Positions 20,191-29,727 are shown, counted from the stretch's first letter. The stretch is 64,000 nucleotides of DNA from Pseudarthrobacter sp. NIBRBAC000502770 (GCF_006517815.1 NZ_CP041198.1:3782001-3846000); one strand, 5' to 3'. Program-made: numbers and translations. Notes: generated by a model not told the origin, from the letters alone.

Positions 20191-21647
20191 TTATTCAACA
20201 CCGCCTCAAAAATCTTCTTCGCGTTGGGACTGGTCAGCTTTGCTCCCGCGTAGATGTCTACGCCTTCCATGACGATCGTGACGCTGACCTTCGGGTTGTC
20301 AGCAGGGGCGAACCCGGTAAACCACGAATTGTTGGTTCCGTTTCCGAGTTCGGCGGTGCCGGTCTTGCCTGCGACCTGGACGCCCGGGACGGCGGCGCCC
20401 TTGGCAATCCCGTCAGTCACCACGCTGGTCATCCATTCGGTGATCTGCTTGGCGATTTCCGGGGTGGTGGACGTCCTGAGCTGCGAGGGCTGCGGCTCGT
20501 CAATGACGCGCAGGTCCGGGGACCGGAGGGTCTTGACGAGGCTTGGCGCCATCTGGGCGCCGCCGTTGGCGATGGCGTTCGTCATCATGTTGACCTGCAG
20601 CGGCGTGACCCGGACATCCTTCTGGCCGATGGCGGACTGGGCGAGCCCGGGCTTGTCCAGGTTGTCAGGGAACCCGTTTCCCGCTGCGTGGCCCAGCTTC
20701 AGCAGGCCTCCCACGTCTTCGCCGAACCCGAACTTCTTGGCCTGGGCGGCGATGGCGTCGCGGCCTAGGTCCAGGGCGATGCTGGCGAACGGCGTATTGC
20801 AGGACTGCTGCAGGGCGAAGGCGAAGCTGGCGGTGTCCCTGGTGTAGCAGTTGCCCCCGGCGTAGTTGGGCAGCTTGTACTGGATGCCGTCAAAGGGCAT
20901 CTCCGCAGGGTTCGGCAGGACGCTGTCCTTGTTGTACTTCCCCGACGCCAAGGCCGCGGCCGTATCCACGAGCTTGAAGACCGAACCCGGGGCGAGGAGT
21001 TCGCCGGTGGGACCACTGACGTTCTGGTTCAGGTTGATGCCAGGGACCTTGACCAACTCGTTGATGTTGGCCCGTTCCGCGGCTGCGTCCTGCGTGGCCA
21101 CCAGGTTGGGGTTGTAGGAAGGCTTGGACGCCATCGCCAGGATGGCACCGGTCTTGGGGTTGGTGACCACGATCGAACCGCGCTGGCCGTCCGGGATCAG
21201 GCTGTAGGCAAGCTGCTGGATCTGCGGATCGATGGTGAGTTCCACCGACGCGCCCTTGGGCTGGTTTCCCAGGAAGAGCTGGCCCACCCGGTCAAGGAAG
21301 AGCTGGTCGGAGTTCCCTGCCAGCTCGGCGCCCATGGTCTGCTCGAGGCCCGTGGCTCCGTAATTCTTCGAGAAGTAGCCGGTGATGCCGGCGTAGAGTT
21401 CCGGCTGCGGATAGGTCCGCTGGAATTTGCACGTCTCCGAACCGGTTTCCGCCGACTCAGCCACGGGAGTGCCGCCCACGATGATGGAACCGCGGTCGTT
21501 GCAGTAGTTCTGCAGGATGGCGCGCTGGTTCAGCGGATTGGTCTTGAGGTCGTCGGCGCCCACCACCTGCACATAACTGATGGCGCCGAAGAGCAGCGCA
21601 AACATGGCAACTGCCGCTACCCATGAGTGTCGAATTGCCTGGTTCAT
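20187..21647 (-). CDS. pbpA: Class B penicillin-binding protein (PbpA)
   Basis: A 486-residue transpeptidase that crosslinks peptidoglycan together with the adjacent RodA-type polymerase. A single N-terminal membrane anchor (about 9-29) is followed by the dimerisation domain and transpeptidase domain with SxxK (Ser222-Lys225, GSVFK), SxN (282-284, SCN) and KTG (428-430). Cys50 and Cys73 could form a disulfide outside. The gene overlaps pknA by four bases and rodA by four bases, so the set is translated together. Confidence 0.95.
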   Translation of the reverse strand: MNQAIRHSWVAAVAMFALLFGAISYVQVVGADDLKTNPLNQRAILQNYCNDRGSIIVGGTPVAESAETGSETCKFQRTYPQPELYAGITGYFSKNYGATGLEQTMGAELAGNSDQLFLDRVGQLFLGNQPKGASVELTIDPQIQQLAYSLIPDGQRGSIVVTNPKTGAILAMASKPSYNPNLVATQDAAAERANINELVKVPGINLNQNVSGPTGELLAPGSVFKLVDTAAALASGKYNKDSVLPNPAEMPFDGIQYKLPNYAGGNCYTRDTASFAFALQQSCNTPFASIALDLGRDAIAAQAKKFGFGEDVGGLLKLGHAAGNGFPDNLDKPGLAQSAIGQKDVRVTPLQVNMMTNAIANGGAQMAPSLVKTLRSPDLRVIDEPQPSQLRTSTTPEIAKQITEWMTSVVTDGIAKGAAVPGVQVAGKTGTAELGNGTNNSWFTGFAPADNPKVSVTIVMEGVDIYAGAKLTSPNAKKIFEAVLNK

Positions 21648-23032
21648 GCCTGCTTCACCGCCTCGGTTGGAGTGTCAATGCCGTTTGCCGCCGCCGCGCC
21701 GGCGGGTGGGAGCGGGGTTGTATCCACCGGCCCGCGGGCAGCGTGGGAAATCAACAGGAGCAGCCCCACGATGATCCAGTTGGCCAGGAGGGACGAGCCG
21801 CCCGCCGCCAGGAACGGGGTGGTAAGCCCGGTCAGGGGAATGAGGCGCGTGACGCCGCCGATCACCACGAAGCACTGGAGGGCCACGGCGAGGGACAGGC
21901 CGCAGGCGAGGAGCTTTCCGAACGCGTCGCGGGTGCCCAGGGCTGCCCGGAAACCGCGCGTGACGAACAGCAGGTAGAGCAGCACGATGGCGAACAGCCC
22001 GATCAGTCCCAGTTCTTCGCCCAGCGAGGCGATGATCATGTCGCTGTTGGCGAACGGGACCAGGTCCGGACGGCCCTGGCCAAGGCCGGTACCCACCAGG
22101 CCGCCGTTGGCCATGCCGAACAGGCCCTCGATGACTTGCCGGCTGCCGTTCTCATAGACATCGGGGGAGAAGGCGTTGAGCCAGCCGTAGACGCGCTGCT
22201 GCACATGGGAAAAGACCTGTGCCGCCACGAAGCCGCCGCCCAGGATCAGCGCCAGTCCGATCACCACCCAGCTGATCCGGCTGGTGGCCACGTAGATCAT
22301 CACGATGAACAGGCCGAAGAACAGCAGGGACGAGCCCAGGTCGCGCTGGAACACCAGCACACCGATACTGACCAGCCAGGCCGTGACCATGGGCCCCATG
22401 TCCTTGAACCGCGGGAACTGCATGGGGCCGATCTTGCGGCCCGCAAGCAGGATCAGGTCACGGTTGGACGAAAGATACCCGGCAAAGAATATAGCCAGCG
22501 TAATCTTGGCGACCTCGCCCGGCTGGAACGTCATCGAGCCGAACCGGATCCACACCCGGGCGCCCAGGATTTCCCCGGCGCTGATTCCCGGGACAAGCGG
22601 CAGGATCAGCAAAAGAGCCGAAGCCGCCAGCGAAATGAAGGTGAACCGCCGGAGGATGCGGTGGTCCTTGAGGAAGAACACCACGGCGATGGCCACGGCC
22701 ATGGCAATGAGGGTCCACCGGAGCTGGTTGTTCCCCGTGTCCTCGCCGGGAGCGTCCAGGCGGTGGATCATCGCCAGGCCCAAGCCGTTCAGTGCGATCA
22801 CAATCGGGAGTATTACTGGATCGGCATATTTCGCCCGGAAACGCAGGACGCCGTGGAAAACGAGCGCGGCCACTGCCAGGAGGCTCGACTGGAACCAGAA
22901 GTCGGAGTCGAAGGCCTTTTCCTGGTCCACGCCTACCATCATGTTGGCGCCGATGCCCACGGCGAGGGCCACCAGCAGCAACGCCAGTTCGACGTTGCGG
23001 CGAGGCTTGGGCATGGTGCTTACCTGGCTCAT
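21644..23032 (-). CDS. rodA: FtsW/RodA/SpoVE-family peptidoglycan polymerase
   Basis: A 462-residue SEDS-family glycosyltransferase with about ten to twelve membrane segments; it polymerises lipid II with the class B PBP encoded next. Conserved family stretches are GARVWIRFGSMTFQPGEVAKI (with the catalytic-loop region), QRDLGSSLLFFG and the GGLVGTGLGQGRPDLVPFANSDMIIASLGEELGLIG block. ATG 23032 (MSQVSTMPKPRRNVEL) is chosen because it forms an ATGA overlap with the pstP stop; an upstream extension is only an open frame. Confidence 0.94.
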   Translation of the reverse strand: MSQVSTMPKPRRNVELALLLVALAVGIGANMMVGVDQEKAFDSDFWFQSSLLAVAALVFHGVLRFRAKYADPVILPIVIALNGLGLAMIHRLDAPGEDTGNNQLRWTLIAMAVAIAVVFFLKDHRILRRFTFISLAASALLLILPLVPGISAGEILGARVWIRFGSMTFQPGEVAKITLAIFFAGYLSSNRDLILLAGRKIGPMQFPRFKDMGPMVTAWLVSIGVLVFQRDLGSSLLFFGLFIVMIYVATSRISWVVIGLALILGGGFVAAQVFSHVQQRVYGWLNAFSPDVYENGSRQVIEGLFGMANGGLVGTGLGQGRPDLVPFANSDMIIASLGEELGLIGLFAIVLLYLLFVTRGFRAALGTRDAFGKLLACGLSLAVALQCFVVIGGVTRLIPLTGLTTPFLAAGGSSLLANWIIVGLLLLISHAARGPVDTTPLPPAGAAAANGIDTPTEAVKQA

Positions 23033-24720
23033 TTGGCCGCCTCGCAGGTGATGGTCGGAGTGGGTGAGGGGGACGGGGCCGGCGGTGCAGGGGCAGGTGC
23101 GGACGCATCGGTTGCCGGCGGCGGGGCTGCCGCGGTGGCCGGAGGAGCGCTGCCCGGGGCCGGTGTCGGGGAAGCGGACACCTTGGGGCATTCCTCCTCG
23201 GGGGACGTGGTCCCGGTCAGCTCCAGGTTCTTGACGATGCGCTGTGCGTCGTACAGGTCATTGGCAGGGACCGTCTGGCGGACCCGCTGCTGCGAGAAGG
23301 GTGGAAGGGAATCCATCCGGATGTCCGTCACCGCTTCAAGGGAGGACAGCTGGATGGGACCCAGCCGCTGGGACACGCCGTTGTAGATGGCCACGCGGGA
23401 ATCGAACTCGCCCACGTAGTACCGGGTCTGGGTCCAGGCGTAGCCGAGCCAGAGGCCCACTGCCACCACAACCAGTACGGCGGCCGCGATGGACCAGGTC
23501 AGCCAGCGGCGCGGACGCAGCGCCGGCAGCGCGTCCTCTCCGTCCGCCGGTTCCGCCTTGTGGGTGAGGAGCGTGGCGGCCCGGCGGGCCACGGTCCGGC
23601 CTGCCACCGTGGGGATGGAGCCGGACTCCGCGGCAGCAGCGGCGGCTCCCACCAGCTCGTGGGGGCGGGAGGCGAGTTCCTCCCGCAGGACCTCGGCAGA
23701 GAGGTGTTCACCAAGATGGGGGTCGGTGCTGCCGGACTCGGCCTGAGGGGCGTTGGCGGCGTTGCCATCTTGCGGTTCCTTGGCTGGCCCGGAGCCGGGA
23801 GTGGCATCCCCGGGTTTGGAGGCGTGGGTTTCCTTGGGCTCGTCCGCGGCGGCTGCCGTTGCGGCGGCGGGAACGCCCTCTGCCGCGGCAGCGGGCTTGC
23901 TGCCCTGCACCGGCGGGATGATTTCGACGGCGGCCGTGCTGACGTCGTCGGGCGTTTCCTCCACGATGTCCACCACGACCACGGTGACGTTGTCAGGGGA
24001 ACCGGCCTCAAGGGTCAACTCAACAAGGGTTTCGGCGCATTCATGCAGGTTGTGGGTTTCGCGGACCGTCCGCTCCACGGCATGCGCGGCAACGTAGTTC
24101 AGGCCGTCGGAGCACAGCAGCCAGCGGTCCCCGGGCCGGGCATCGAGGGTGTCCAGGTCCAGTTCGGGGCTGGCGTCGACATCGCCAAGGACGCGCATGA
24201 GGACGTTCTTGTGGGGGTGCGTTTCGGCTTCTTCAGGCCGCAGCCGGCCTTCGTCGATAAGCCGCTGGACGAAGGTGTGGTCCACGCTGACCTGCTTGAA
24301 TTCACCGTCGCGGAGCCGGTAAGCGCGTGAATCGCCGATGTGGGCGAAGTGCAGCTTGCCGTTGGCCAGCAGGAGGGCGGTGACGGTGGTACCCATGCCC
24401 GCAAGCTTCGGGTTGATGTGCACCAGCTCGGAGAGGAGGGAATTGGCGGTCTGGATCTCGTCCGCCAGGACCGTTCCGGCATCGTCACCATGGTCCGGGC
24501 TGTCCAGGTGGATCATGTCCAGGACGGTTGCGGCCGAGGCGACGTCGCCGCCCGCATGTCCTCCCATGCCGTCCGCGACGACGGCAAGGTGCCGGCCGGC
24601 GTAGGCGGAATCGTCATTCTTGGCACGTATCCGGCCAACATCCGACCGCGCGGCGAAGCGCATGATGAGAGGCCGCTGCGCCGGACTGGAGCCGGTTGCG
24701 GGGTTTTCGGGAACGGCCAC
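23029..24720 (-). CDS. pstP: PP2C-family protein phosphatase PstP
   Basis: A 563-residue Mn2+-dependent phosphatase that reverses PknA/PknB phosphorylation. The PP2C domain (about 15-250) has SDVGRIRAKNDDS, VVADGMGGHAGGD, MGTTVTALLL, HIGDSRAYRLRDG, LLCSDGLNYV and GSPDNVTVVVV motifs with the metal-binding aspartates. A long Ala/Pro-rich linker precedes a membrane helix (about 409-430, WLTWSIAAAVLVVVAVGLWLG). The outside domain ends in a Pro/Ala tail. Its stop overlaps the rodA start; fhaB lies two bases upstream. Confidence 0.94.
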   Translation of the reverse strand: MAVPENPATGSSPAQRPLIMRFAARSDVGRIRAKNDDSAYAGRHLAVVADGMGGHAGGDVASAATVLDMIHLDSPDHGDDAGTVLADEIQTANSLLSELVHINPKLAGMGTTVTALLLANGKLHFAHIGDSRAYRLRDGEFKQVSVDHTFVQRLIDEGRLRPEEAETHPHKNVLMRVLGDVDASPELDLDTLDARPGDRWLLCSDGLNYVAAHAVERTVRETHNLHECAETLVELTLEAGSPDNVTVVVVDIVEETPDDVSTAAVEIIPPVQGSKPAAAAEGVPAAATAAAADEPKETHASKPGDATPGSGPAKEPQDGNAANAPQAESGSTDPHLGEHLSAEVLREELASRPHELVGAAAAAAESGSIPTVAGRTVARRAATLLTHKAEPADGEDALPALRPRRWLTWSIAAAVLVVVAVGLWLGYAWTQTRYYVGEFDSRVAIYNGVSQRLGPIQLSSLEAVTDIRMDSLPPFSQQRVRQTVPANDLYDAQRIVKNLELTGTTSPEEECPKVSASPTPAPGSAPPATAAAPPPATDASAPAPAPPAPSPSPTPTITCEAAK

Positions 24721-24722
24721 GG

Positions 24723-25205
24723 TTACGGCCTCAATTCAATGACCGTCTTGCCGATCCTCACGGGTACCCCTGGCTCGACAGGCAGGGCACGGGTAAGTTG
24801 CTGGTCTCCCAGGTAGGTTCCGTTGGTGGAACCAAGATCCTCGATGAACCAGCGGCTTCCCTGGGGGAAGAGCCTGGCATGGCGGCCGGAGGCGTAATCG
24901 TCCTCGAGGACCAGGGTGGCTTCCTGCGCGCGTCCCAGCAGGATGGGGCTCGCTGCCAGAGGGAGGGTCCTGCCCTTGAGCGGTCCTTCCAGCACCACCA
25001 GCTGCCGGGCCTGCTGTTTCACGGGCTGCGGAGGCGTTTCGGCCAGTTCGGGGTTACGCCGGAGCTGGCGGGCTGTGGGTGCGCCAGCTGCAGCCTTGCG
25101 GCCCAGCATCAGGTCCCGGCGCATGGCGGAGACGATGCTGAAGATCAGGACCCAAAGGAGGAGCAGGAAACCGAACCGCAGCGCGGTGATGGTGAGGTCG
25201 CTCAT
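24723..25205 (-). CDS. fhaB: FHA-domain protein FhaB
   Basis: A 160-residue protein with an N-terminal membrane anchor (about 8-28) and a C-terminal FHA domain (about 85-155) that binds phosphothreonine. FHA signature residues are GRA in ILLGRAQEA, SGRHARLF and DLGSTNGTYLG. In mycobacteria FhaB (FipA) links PknA/PknB signalling to division. ATG 25205 overlaps the fhaA stop (ATGA). Confidence 0.92.
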   Translation of the reverse strand: MSDLTITALRFGFLLLLWVLIFSIVSAMRRDLMLGRKAAAGAPTARQLRRNPELAETPPQPVKQQARQLVVLEGPLKGRTLPLAASPILLGRAQEATLVLEDDYASGRHARLFPQGSRWFIEDLGSTNGTYLGDQQLTRALPVEPGVPVRIGKTVIELRP

Positions 25206-25942
25206 GCGTGGCCACCCTGGTTGGCAGGAAGCAGGCGGAAGATGATCTTTGTCCGTCCCATCGTGATGGTGGAGCCGTCAGTGAGTTCGGTGCTTCCGGA
25301 GACCTTTTGGCCGTTGACATAGCTGCCGTTGGTGGACCCCAGGTCAACGGCGCTGGTGACTCCGTTCTCCGTGCGGATCTCCAGGTGGCGCCGCGAAACC
25401 CCCGTGTCTTCGATGAGGATGTCTGCCTCGGATGACCGGCCCAGGACGATGGACGGGGCGTTCAGCGAGTAGCGCTGCCCGTCAATATCCAGAACCGGCT
25501 GGAGCCTGACCGGCTGCCGGCTCGGAGCCGCCGGGACATTGGGCCTGGACTGGGCGGCGCCGGAACCCTGGGACTTCTCTGTCGAGGAAGCGATTTCGAA
25601 GTCGCCGGCCCGGAGTTCCGCGTCGCGGCGGAACGAGATGCGGACGGGACCCTGGAGGGTGTAGCCCTGGCTGCGGACGTGGTTGATGACGACGTCGCAG
25701 AGTTCTTCAGCCAGGGGCGTGCCCCATTCCTGCGCCCTGCCGAAGTCATCGTCACTGAGCTGGACGTCGAAGACATTGGGCACCAACGTGCGTCCGGCGG
25801 CCACGGTGAGGGCCTTGTGGTCCACCTCGCGGCGGAGCCGGCTGGCGATCTCCACCGGCTCGACCTGGGCTTTGGAACCGGTGGAGAAGACGCCGCGGAC
25901 GGCCTTTTCAATGCCACGTTCAACCTTGTCCAGCAGGCCCAT
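25202..25942 (-). CDS. fhaA: DUF3662 and FHA-domain protein FhaA
   Basis: A 246-residue cytoplasmic protein with an N-terminal DUF3662 domain (MGLLDKVERGIEKAVRGVFS to about 125) and a C-terminal FHA domain (about 165-240; LGRSSEADI, VSRRHLEI, DLGSTNGSYVNG). In mycobacteria FhaA binds phosphorylated MviN and controls lipid II export. ATG 25942 is preferred over upstream open sequence because AAGGAG precedes it and the family starts MGLLD. It is the first gene of the wall-signalling operon. Confidence 0.93.
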   Translation of the reverse strand: MGLLDKVERGIEKAVRGVFSTGSKAQVEPVEIASRLRREVDHKALTVAAGRTLVPNVFDVQLSDDDFGRAQEWGTPLAEELCDVVINHVRSQGYTLQGPVRISFRRDAELRAGDFEIASSTEKSQGSGAAQSRPNVPAAPSRQPVRLQPVLDIDGQRYSLNAPSIVLGRSSEADILIEDTGVSRRHLEIRTENGVTSAVDLGSTNGSYVNGQKVSGSTELTDGSTITMGRTKIIFRLLPANQGGHA

Positions 25943-26055
25943 GGTGCTTCTCCTTTCCCCCCGGCTCCGGGGCAGTAGTTGTTGCCGGCCATCATCTGCG
26001 GGGCACCCCACCGCTGTGCGGGGATGCCCGCCGGAAGTGGCCACTCCTACATCCG

Positions 26056-26061
26056 ATACTA
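26056..26061 (-). promoter_or_regulatory. Candidate -10 of the fhaA operon
   Basis: TAGTAT on the minus strand, about 115 bases before the fhaA start. The -35 region (AGGTCA at 17-base spacing) is poor, so the call is weak. Confidence 0.3.
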
Positions 26062-26337
26062 ATGGCCAGCCCTGCGAATGACCTTAATCAACAACGGCCG
26101 GGCGCCGGCAAAAGTTCGGAAGGGTGGTTGTCCTTGGCGGCTGTGGGGCGGCCATCCCGCTGCGGTTGCCGTCCGGGAATTACCTGCTTCAACGCGTTTT
26201 AATTGCGGTCCAGGTGGCTTACGGGAGGGCGGCGTTCGGCCGATTGGTAATTTGCGGCATCTGTCCGTTATGCTTGATCTCGCTGCTTTTACGAGGCGCG
26301 GAACGGGAAACCGAAACGGCCGAGTGGAGGAAATTGC
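26062..26337. other. Gap between fhaA promoter and tRNA-Leu
   Basis: About 276 bases with no supported gene. It should hold the tRNA-Leu promoter; TATGCT at 26269-26274 is a possible -10 with TTGGTA 19 bases upstream, which is a weak match. Confidence 0.3.
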
Positions 26338-26420
26338 GCGCGAGTGGCGGAACGGCAGACGCGCTGGCTTCAGGTGCCAGTGTCCGAAAGGGCGTGGGGG
26401 TTCAAATCCCCCCTCGCGCA
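26338..26420 (+). tRNA. tRNA-Leu (CAG)
   Basis: An 83-base class II tRNA with acceptor GCGCGAG/CTCGCGC, anticodon stem CTGGC/GCCAG with loop TTCAGGT (anticodon CAG at 26371-26373), a long variable arm and T arm GGGGG-TTCAAAT-CCCCC. Discriminator A26420; CCA not encoded. A tRNA-Leu upstream of fhaA is also seen in mycobacteria. Confidence 0.95.
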
Positions 26421-26426
26421 CGCAAC

Positions 26427-26460
26427 AGAAGAGCCCCGGTCTTAGGACCGGGGGTCTTCT
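26427..26460 (+). terminator. Terminator after tRNA-Leu
   Basis: A 15-bp stem (26427-26441 with 26446-26460) with one mismatch and loop TTAG, seven bases after the tRNA. Confidence 0.75.
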
Positions 26461-26527
26461 GCGTTCCTGGCCAATCATGGGCTGGTTCGCGAATCCGTCC
26501 CTATATCGACCGGATGCGCGAACAACC

Positions 26528-27259
26528 CTAGGAGTCCGACGGCGAAGCGTCCTGCCGTGTGGACAGGCGTGCCGAAGCCTTGAACCGGCGTCGTGAGTTG
26601 GCCAGGTGGCTGCGCATCGCTGCCGCCGCGGCAGCTTCGTCGCCATCGGTGATCGCCTCAAGGATGGACCGGTGCTCCTGGACCACCTGGTCGAAATGGT
26701 CCCGGGCGTAATGCTCGACGCCGGTCATCAGGCGGGTCCGCGGCATGGCAATCATTGTTTGCCCCAGCGCAGCCAGGCAATCGGAGTAATAGGGGTTGCC
26801 GGAGGCTGCCGCCACCGCCCGGTGGAATTCGAAATCCGATTTCATGGCATGGGCGGGGTGGCCTGCGCTTTCGGTGAAGGCCTCCAGTGCCGTGCCGACC
26901 GCCCGCAGCTGCCTGTCCGTACGGTTCCGGGCAGCCAGGGCGGCCGCTTCGGTCTCAACACCCATACGGAAAGCCAGCAGGTGCAGCCTGTCCTCCGTGG
27001 TGGCCACAGGCCGGACACCCGGCACTGCCAGCGGGCCGTCCGACGGCGGCGTGAGCGCGAAGCTGCCCCGTCCCCGTTCGGTTTCCACGAGACCTTCGGC
27101 CTGGAGGCGCGTCAGGGCTGCGCGGACTACCGTCCGGCTAACGCCGAACTCACTGATCAGGGTGTTTTCACTGGGCAGCTTCCCACCCGGCTGGATCACG
27201 CCGTCAACGATGCGGGTGCGAAGGTCAGCGGCGAGGTCCGCGGTGAGGTTCCGGCTCAT
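26528..27259 (-). CDS. GntR-family (FadR/FCD) regulator
   Basis: A 243-residue repressor with N-terminal winged helix (ADLRTRIVDGVIQPGGKLPSENTLISEFGVSRTVVRAALTRLQAEGLVETERGRGSFAL, about 10-67, shown in parts) and a C-terminal FCD ligand domain with metal-site residues in DFEFHRAVAAASGN and the HRSILEAI segment. FCD regulators respond to sugar acids or carboxylates. It lies 23 bases after the dehydratase gene in the same direction, so it is probably co-transcribed and autoregulated through the palindromes at 28458-28484. Confidence 0.88.
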   Translation of the reverse strand: MSRNLTADLAADLRTRIVDGVIQPGGKLPSENTLISEFGVSRTVVRAALTRLQAEGLVETERGRGSFALTPPSDGPLAVPGVRPVATTEDRLHLLAFRMGVETEAAALAARNRTDRQLRAVGTALEAFTESAGHPAHAMKSDFEFHRAVAAASGNPYYSDCLAALGQTMIAMPRTRLMTGVEHYARDHFDQVVQEHRSILEAITDGDEAAAAAAMRSHLANSRRRFKASARLSTRQDASPSDS

Positions 27260-27282
27260 GGCTCAAGGTTACGGCGTCGGGG

Positions 27283-28410
27283 TTAGGCGCCGAATTCCAC
27301 GCTCTCAGTGGTCCAGGCACGGGCCTGCCCGCTGAGGGTGACGCCGAGGCCGGGGCGGTCCGGGACGATCATGCGCCCGTCCTTGGTTTCGAGGCGCTCG
27401 TTGAACAGCGGATCCAACCAGTCGAAGTGCTCCACCCACGGCTCGCGCGGATAGGCAGCAGCAAGGTGCAAATGGATTTCCATGGCGAAGTGCGGGGCCA
27501 GCCCCAGGCCGCGCTCATCCGCCAGGGCAGCAAGGCGGAGGAACTGGGTGATGCCGCCGACGCGGGGGGCATCCGGCTGGATGATGTCACAGCCGTCGGC
27601 GGCAATGAGGCCCTTGTGTTCGGCCACGGACGCGAGCATCTCGCCGGTGGCGATGGGAGTGTCCAGCACCTGTGCCAGGTGGGCATGGCCCTCAAAGTCG
27701 TAGGCGTCCAGGGGCTCCTCGATCCAGATGAGGTTGAACTCCTCGAGCCTGCGGCCCATGCGCAGGGCCGTGGCGCGGTCCCACTGCTGGTTGGCGTCCA
27801 CCATCAGCGGGACATCCCAGCCGATGTGTTCCCGGATGCCGGCCACGCGGCGGAGGTCCTCGGCAGAATCGGGCAGGCCCACCTTGATTTTGATGCCGCC
27901 GATGCCTTCCTCGATGGACTGCGTGGCGCGTGCTTTGACCTCGTCCAGGGTGGCGTTCAGGAAACCGCCCGAGGTGTTGTAGGTCCGCACGGAGTCCCGG
28001 TAGGAGCCGAGGAACTTTGCCAGCGGCAGGCCGGCGCGCCTCGCTTTGAGATCGTACAAAGCGATGTCGACGGCGGCGAGGGCCTGGGTGGCGACGCCTG
28101 AGCGTCCCACGGATGCGCCTGCCCAAAGCAGCTTGGTGTAGATCCTGGCGATGTCATTCGGGTCTTCCCCGATGAGGCCTTCGGCAACTTCCTTGGCGTG
28201 CGCATACTGGGCCCGTCCGCCGGCCCGCTTGGAATAGCTGAAGCCAATCCCTGAATGGCCCAGTTCGCTGGTGATCTCGGCGAACAGGAAGACTACCTCG
28301 GTCATGGGCTTCTGCCGGCCGGTGAAGACCTTGGCGTCACTGATGGGAACGGCAAGGGGGAGTCGGGCGGTGGACAGCTTCACGTGCCGGATCAGGTCGA
28401 CAGTGCTCAT
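27283..28410 (-). CDS. Enolase-superfamily sugar-acid dehydratase, galactarate/talarate type
   Basis: A 375-residue mandelate-racemase-subgroup enzyme. Catalytic bases: Lys174 and Lys176 (IKIKVG), His307 (APHFAME); metal ligands Asp205 (MVDANQQWD), Glu231 (IEEPLD), Glu257 (ATGEML). The stretch PDAPRVGGITQFLRLAALADERGLGLAPHFAMEIHLH is close to what I know of L-talarate/galactarate dehydratases, so dehydration of a C6 diacid sugar is the best guess. The linked GntR gene fits a sugar-acid pathway. No downstream aldolase is nearby. The exact substrate needs testing. Confidence 0.8.
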   Translation of the reverse strand: MSTVDLIRHVKLSTARLPLAVPISDAKVFTGRQKPMTEVVFLFAEITSELGHSGIGFSYSKRAGGRAQYAHAKEVAEGLIGEDPNDIARIYTKLLWAGASVGRSGVATQALAAVDIALYDLKARRAGLPLAKFLGSYRDSVRTYNTSGGFLNATLDEVKARATQSIEEGIGGIKIKVGLPDSAEDLRRVAGIREHIGWDVPLMVDANQQWDRATALRMGRRLEEFNLIWIEEPLDAYDFEGHAHLAQVLDTPIATGEMLASVAEHKGLIAADGCDIIQPDAPRVGGITQFLRLAALADERGLGLAPHFAMEIHLHLAAAYPREPWVEHFDWLDPLFNERLETKDGRMIVPDRPGLGVTLSGQARAWTTESVEFGA

Positions 28411-28454
28411 GGATTCTCCTAGTGGCGGCGCGGGGCTCCTTCGCCCACCAACAA

Positions 28455-28484
28455 AGGATACAAGTACATAACTTGTATTACAAG
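28455..28484 (-). promoter_or_regulatory. Promoter of the dehydratase-gntR operon with overlapping palindromes
   Basis: On the minus strand TTGTAA (28483-28478), 17 bases, then TATCCT (28460-28455) make a good promoter. Two palindromes cover it: ATACAAGT (28458-28465) with ACTTGTAT (28471-28478), and CTTGTA (28472-28477) with TACAAG (28479-28484). Such TTGTA/TACAA sites fit FadR-type GntR operators; binding by the linked regulator is inferred. Confidence 0.72.
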
Positions 28485-28503
28485 AAGTGCCGAATGGGCC
28501 AGG

Positions 28504-29727
28504 TCAGGCCTTCGGAGCCGTCCCACGCGACAGTCCAATGAGGATGAGCGCCGCGAAAGCCGCGACGGCGCAGATGCCGAACACGCCCTGGTATCCAAGG
28601 CCGAGGCCCGGGCCGGCCGCGATGATCACACCGGAGACAATCGCTCCGATGCGCCTGGTGTTGGTGAACAAACCGGACGCGAGCCCGGGCCCAGGGATAA
28701 GGTCCTGGAACAAGGTCAGTCCAATGCCTGCAACGGTTCCAAAGAACCAAGCGTTGAGCGGTTGGACGGCGATCAGCAGCACGGGTCCCGTCAATACGGT
28801 CATGGCAGCGTAATAGGCCACGCCGGCAACGCAGCCGGTCGCGAGGATTGCCTGGCTTGAGGACCGGCGGCTCAGCCTTCCGATAATCAGCAGTGCAGGA
28901 ATCTCCAGCAGGGCGGAGATTCCCAGCGCGACGCCTGACCATATCAGCGGGAGCCCGAGGCGTTCGGTGACGAAGAGGCTCATGACCGATACCGCAGCAC
29001 TGTTGGTCGCCTGCAGTGCCACGAAACCGCTGACAATGAGGACAACGGCCGTGCGGCTGACCGGTTGCCCGGTGGCGTGGAGCGTCGGATCCGGGTCCGG
29101 ATCCATACTCTTTGCTGCGCGTCGCTTGGCGATCATGCCCGCGGTGGTGGCCATGTTGAGGAAGGCGATGACGGCCAGCACCGGAAGGATCGCACGGTTT
29201 CCCAGGGCGGCCATGATGAACGTGGCCAGCGGCGGCCCCGCTACCCAGGCGAAGGACACGATGGCGCGCGTGTTGATCACCTCGGAAGGGGCAGCCTTGG
29301 CATGCTTCATATCGGCGAACAGGAGGGACACTCCGACGCCCGCGGGACCGCCGAGGACGACGAGGGCCACCACCGCAACGGGGAGGGCTGTGGTTATGGC
29401 GAGGGTACCGGCGAGGGCCAGGGTAAGGGTTCCACACACCAGGAGGGGCCGGAGGTAGTCCTTCCTCCTGTCGGCCCACGACGGTATGCCCAGCGCCGCG
29501 ACGAACCCACTGGCGTTGTACACGCCGAGGACCCATCCGACATCGGCCGGGCCGGCGTCGTACAAACCGACGAGCAACAGTGCGAGGACGGGGTTCAGCA
29601 GAGCGAATTGCAGGCCCCAGCACAGCGCGGCGGACGACGTCAGCAGCGGAGTGGCGGCGGCAGGCGCAGTGGATGCCACGCCCCGCTGCGCATGGGGCCC
29701 GGCCGGGTGGTCTTGTCCTGTCCGCAC
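28504..29727 (-). CDS. MFS transporter, sugar-efflux (SET) like
   Basis: A 407-residue major-facilitator protein with about twelve membrane segments. The loop after segment two reads PSWADRRKDYLRPLL, matching the MFS motif A region, and TRAIVSFAWVAGPPLATFIM resembles SetA-type sugar efflux carriers; this assignment is tentative. The C-terminal half starts after a charged loop (KRRAAKSMDPDPDP). It lies between the TetR gene and the dehydratase operon on the same strand, with 111 bases to the TetR gene. An inverted repeat GGCGAA/TTCGCC (29743-29761) sits just upstream and could be an operator. Substrate unknown. Confidence 0.82.
   Translation of the reverse strand: MRTGQDHPAGPHAQRGVASTAPAAATPLLTSSAALCWGLQFALLNPVLALLLVGLYDAGPADVGWVLGVYNASGFVAALGIPSWADRRKDYLRPLLVCGTLTLALAGTLAITTALPVAVVALVVLGGPAGVGVSLLFADMKHAKAAPSEVINTRAIVSFAWVAGPPLATFIMAALGNRAILPVLAVIAFLNMATTAGMIAKRRAAKSMDPDPDPTLHATGQPVSRTAVVLIVSGFVALQATNSAAVSVMSLFVTERLGLPLIWSGVALGISALLEIPALLIIGRLSRRSSSQAILATGCVAGVAYYAAMTVLTGPVLLIAVQPLNAWFFGTVAGIGLTLFQDLIPGPGLASGLFTNTRRIGAIVSGVIIAAGPGLGLGYQGVFGICAVAAFAALILIGLSRGTAPKA

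Noticed and set aside
17977..20253. 758-codon open frame on the plus strand across pknB/pknA
   Set aside because: Low-complexity Arg/Gly-rich translation, antisense to certain kinase genes.
21623..23386. 587-codon open frame on the plus strand across rodA
   Set aside because: Antisense to rodA/pstP; composition (His/Gln/Arg-rich) is that of a shadow frame.
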